5,980 nucleotides of DNA, taken from assembly GCA_002695445.1 (NCBI GenBank), contig NZOY01000068.1, positions 1 through 5,980 of the forward strand. The letters are read 5' to 3'. The notes beneath the pieces are model-generated. The model did not search any database, was not told where the DNA came from, and saw only the letters and a program-made list of their open reading frames with translations. The translations under genes and the position numbers were made by a program. Positions within the stretch are counted from its first letter, which is position 1. Each line of letters begins with the position of its first letter. The DNA comes from Flavobacteriaceae bacterium. GTDB taxonomy: Bacteria > Bacteroidota > Bacteroidia > Flavobacteriales > Flavobacteriaceae. Below are positions 4,929 to 5,980 of this stretch, piece after piece.

Positions 4929-5980
4929 ATGGGAATTCTAGAACTATCAACCATACTATTGACACTTGCCTCAATTTTCTCATTAATCAATATTAGGATT
5001 CTAAAATTACCTCAAACAATAGGTTTGATGATTTTAGCTCTTTGTCTCTCTATTATAACAACTATTTTAGGAGCTATTTTTCCAGATTTTTTGCAGAGTG
5101 TAATTGAGATTACTAAGAAATTTGATTTTAGTGAATTACTTGTTAATGTTATGTTACCTTTCCTTTTGTTTGCTGGAGCTATGAGTGTTAATGTACATGA
5201 GTTACTTAAGGATAGACTTACCATTTTACTTTTAGCAAGCTTTGGAGTGATTTTTTCAACTTTTGCAGTTGGCTCTGGAGTTTATTGGATTATTAATCAA
5301 CCATTTTTTGGGCTTTCCCAAATGGGTCTATCATATATCGATTGTCTTTTGTTTGGTGCTTTAATAGCACCAACCGATCCTATAGCTGTTCTTGCAATGA
5401 TTAAAAAAATGAACTTGTCCTCAGTAACTGAAACGAGAATCGCTGGGGAGTCATTATTTAATGATGGCATTGGAGTTGTGGTTTTTTTGACCCTTTTAGC
5501 TATAAAGCAAGATGGTGTTGAAAATATCACTGCTGTTTCTGTAGCATCACTTTTTGTTACCGAGGTAATTGGAGGTATAGCTTTAGGTACTTTTATGGGT
5601 TATTTTGGACTTAAGCTCCTAAAATATATCGAAAATCAACATACCGAACTAGAGGTGTTAGTTACTATTTCAATGGTCTTATTGCTCCCTATAATTTCAC
5701 ATTATTTTCATTTTTCCGCTGTACTAGGAGTTGTTATGATGGGATTATTTTTGAATCAAAACCTTGATGTAGATAAAAAGGAAGAGGGAGTTCAAAAAGC
5801 TATGGGTGATTATGTTTATAAATTCTGGCATCTTCTGGATGAAACTTTAAATGCTATTTTATTCATTTTGATAGGTTTGGAAATAATAGTTGTTTTTGAG
5901 TCATTCCAGCTTCAATTTATAACTGTTTGTGTTTTGGTCATTATTTTAGTGGTTATTTCAAGGGGAATTGGAGTTTCTAT
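4929..5980 (+). CDS. CPA1-type Na+/H+ antiporter, 3' end outside the window
   Basis: The frame is open from the ATG at 4929 to the window edge, giving 350 residues of a protein that is usually about 400-430 or longer. The product is an inner-membrane cation/proton antiporter of the CPA1 (NhaP/NHE) family with many hydrophobic helices. Diagnostic motifs are PFLLFAGAM (77-85), FGALIAPTDPIAVL (142-155) and AGESLFNDGIGVV (172-184), which holds the Asn-Asp pair (178-179) expected for ion exchange; Arg345 in a late helix matches the conserved arginine. It exchanges cytoplasmic Na+ (or K+/Li+) for H+ and supports pH and sodium balance. It is transcribed away from the sialidase-like gene across a 243-base gap. 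The start gives a normal first helix; the upstream sequence is A-rich with no Shine-Dalgarno. Any C-terminal regulatory domain would lie beyond 5980. Confidence 0.93.
   Translation, partial: MGILELSTILLTLASIFSLINIRILKLPQTIGLMILALCLSIITTILGAIFPDFLQSVIEITKKFDFSELLVNVMLPFLLFAGAMSVNVHELLKDRLTILLLASFGVIFSTFAVGSGVYWIINQPFFGLSQMGLSYIDCLLFGALIAPTDPIAVLAMIKKMNLSSVTETRIAGESLFNDGIGVVVFLTLLAIKQDGVENITAVSVASLFVTEVIGGIALGTFMGYFGLKLLKYIENQHTELEVLVTISMVLLLPIISHYFHFSAVLGVVMMGLFLNQNLDVDKKEEGVQKAMGDYVYKFWHLLDETLNAILFILIGLEIIVVFESFQLQFITVCVLVIILVVISRGIGVS

Noticed and set aside
5012..5530. Two - strand open frames (5012-5224 and 5297-5530)
   Set aside because: Both are antisense to the antiporter gene, whose motifs are continuous across them; their translations resemble no family.

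Overview
The window looks like a piece of a low-GC Bacteroidota chromosome, most likely a marine flavobacterium. The support is indirect: very AT-rich DNA throughout, reading frames that start without Shine-Dalgarno sequences, a tRNA-type 3' end with no encoded CCA, and protein types common in that group (lipoproteins with a cysteine right after a short leader, BNR_2 sialidase-like proteins, SSS symporters, DCC-family thiol proteins). No gene here fixes the species.

Layout. At the left edge (41-63, + strand) is the 3' end of a tRNA, best matching tRNA-Asp, followed by a strong terminator (76-116) that can serve both strands. The 40 bases before the fragment do not fold as the rest of a tRNA, so it reads as a displaced tRNA 3' end, such as the far end of an integrated element lying to the left. 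From 4685 down to 152 all genes are on the - strand. In transcription order they are a secreted sialidase-like BNR protein (4685-3651), an SSS sodium/solute symporter (3638-2175), a small DCC/DUF393 thiol-disulfide protein (1887-1486) and a lipoprotein with an InlB-like repeat and a zinc-metallopeptidase motif (1207-152). On the + strand, from 4929 past the right edge, is a CPA1-type Na+/H+ antiporter.

The most notable structure is a duplication. The junction 'end of symporter - spacer - start of lipoprotein' occurs twice, about 834 bp apart (about 1150-1473 and 1987-2307). The second symporter tail (1341-1473) and the second lipoprotein start (1987-2042) are decayed relics. The DUF393 gene sits between the copies. 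The ancestral order was probably sialidase-like, symporter, lipoprotein, and the DUF393 gene now occupies a duplicated and partly deleted segment.

Function. The sialidase-like protein and symporter are 12 bp apart and probably act together: a periplasmic or exported protein releases or binds a sugar acid or similar ligand, and the symporter takes up the product with sodium. The divergent antiporter could help maintain the sodium gradient, but nothing in the sequence ties it to this operon. The link of the lipoprotein and the DUF393 protein to this pathway rests on position only.
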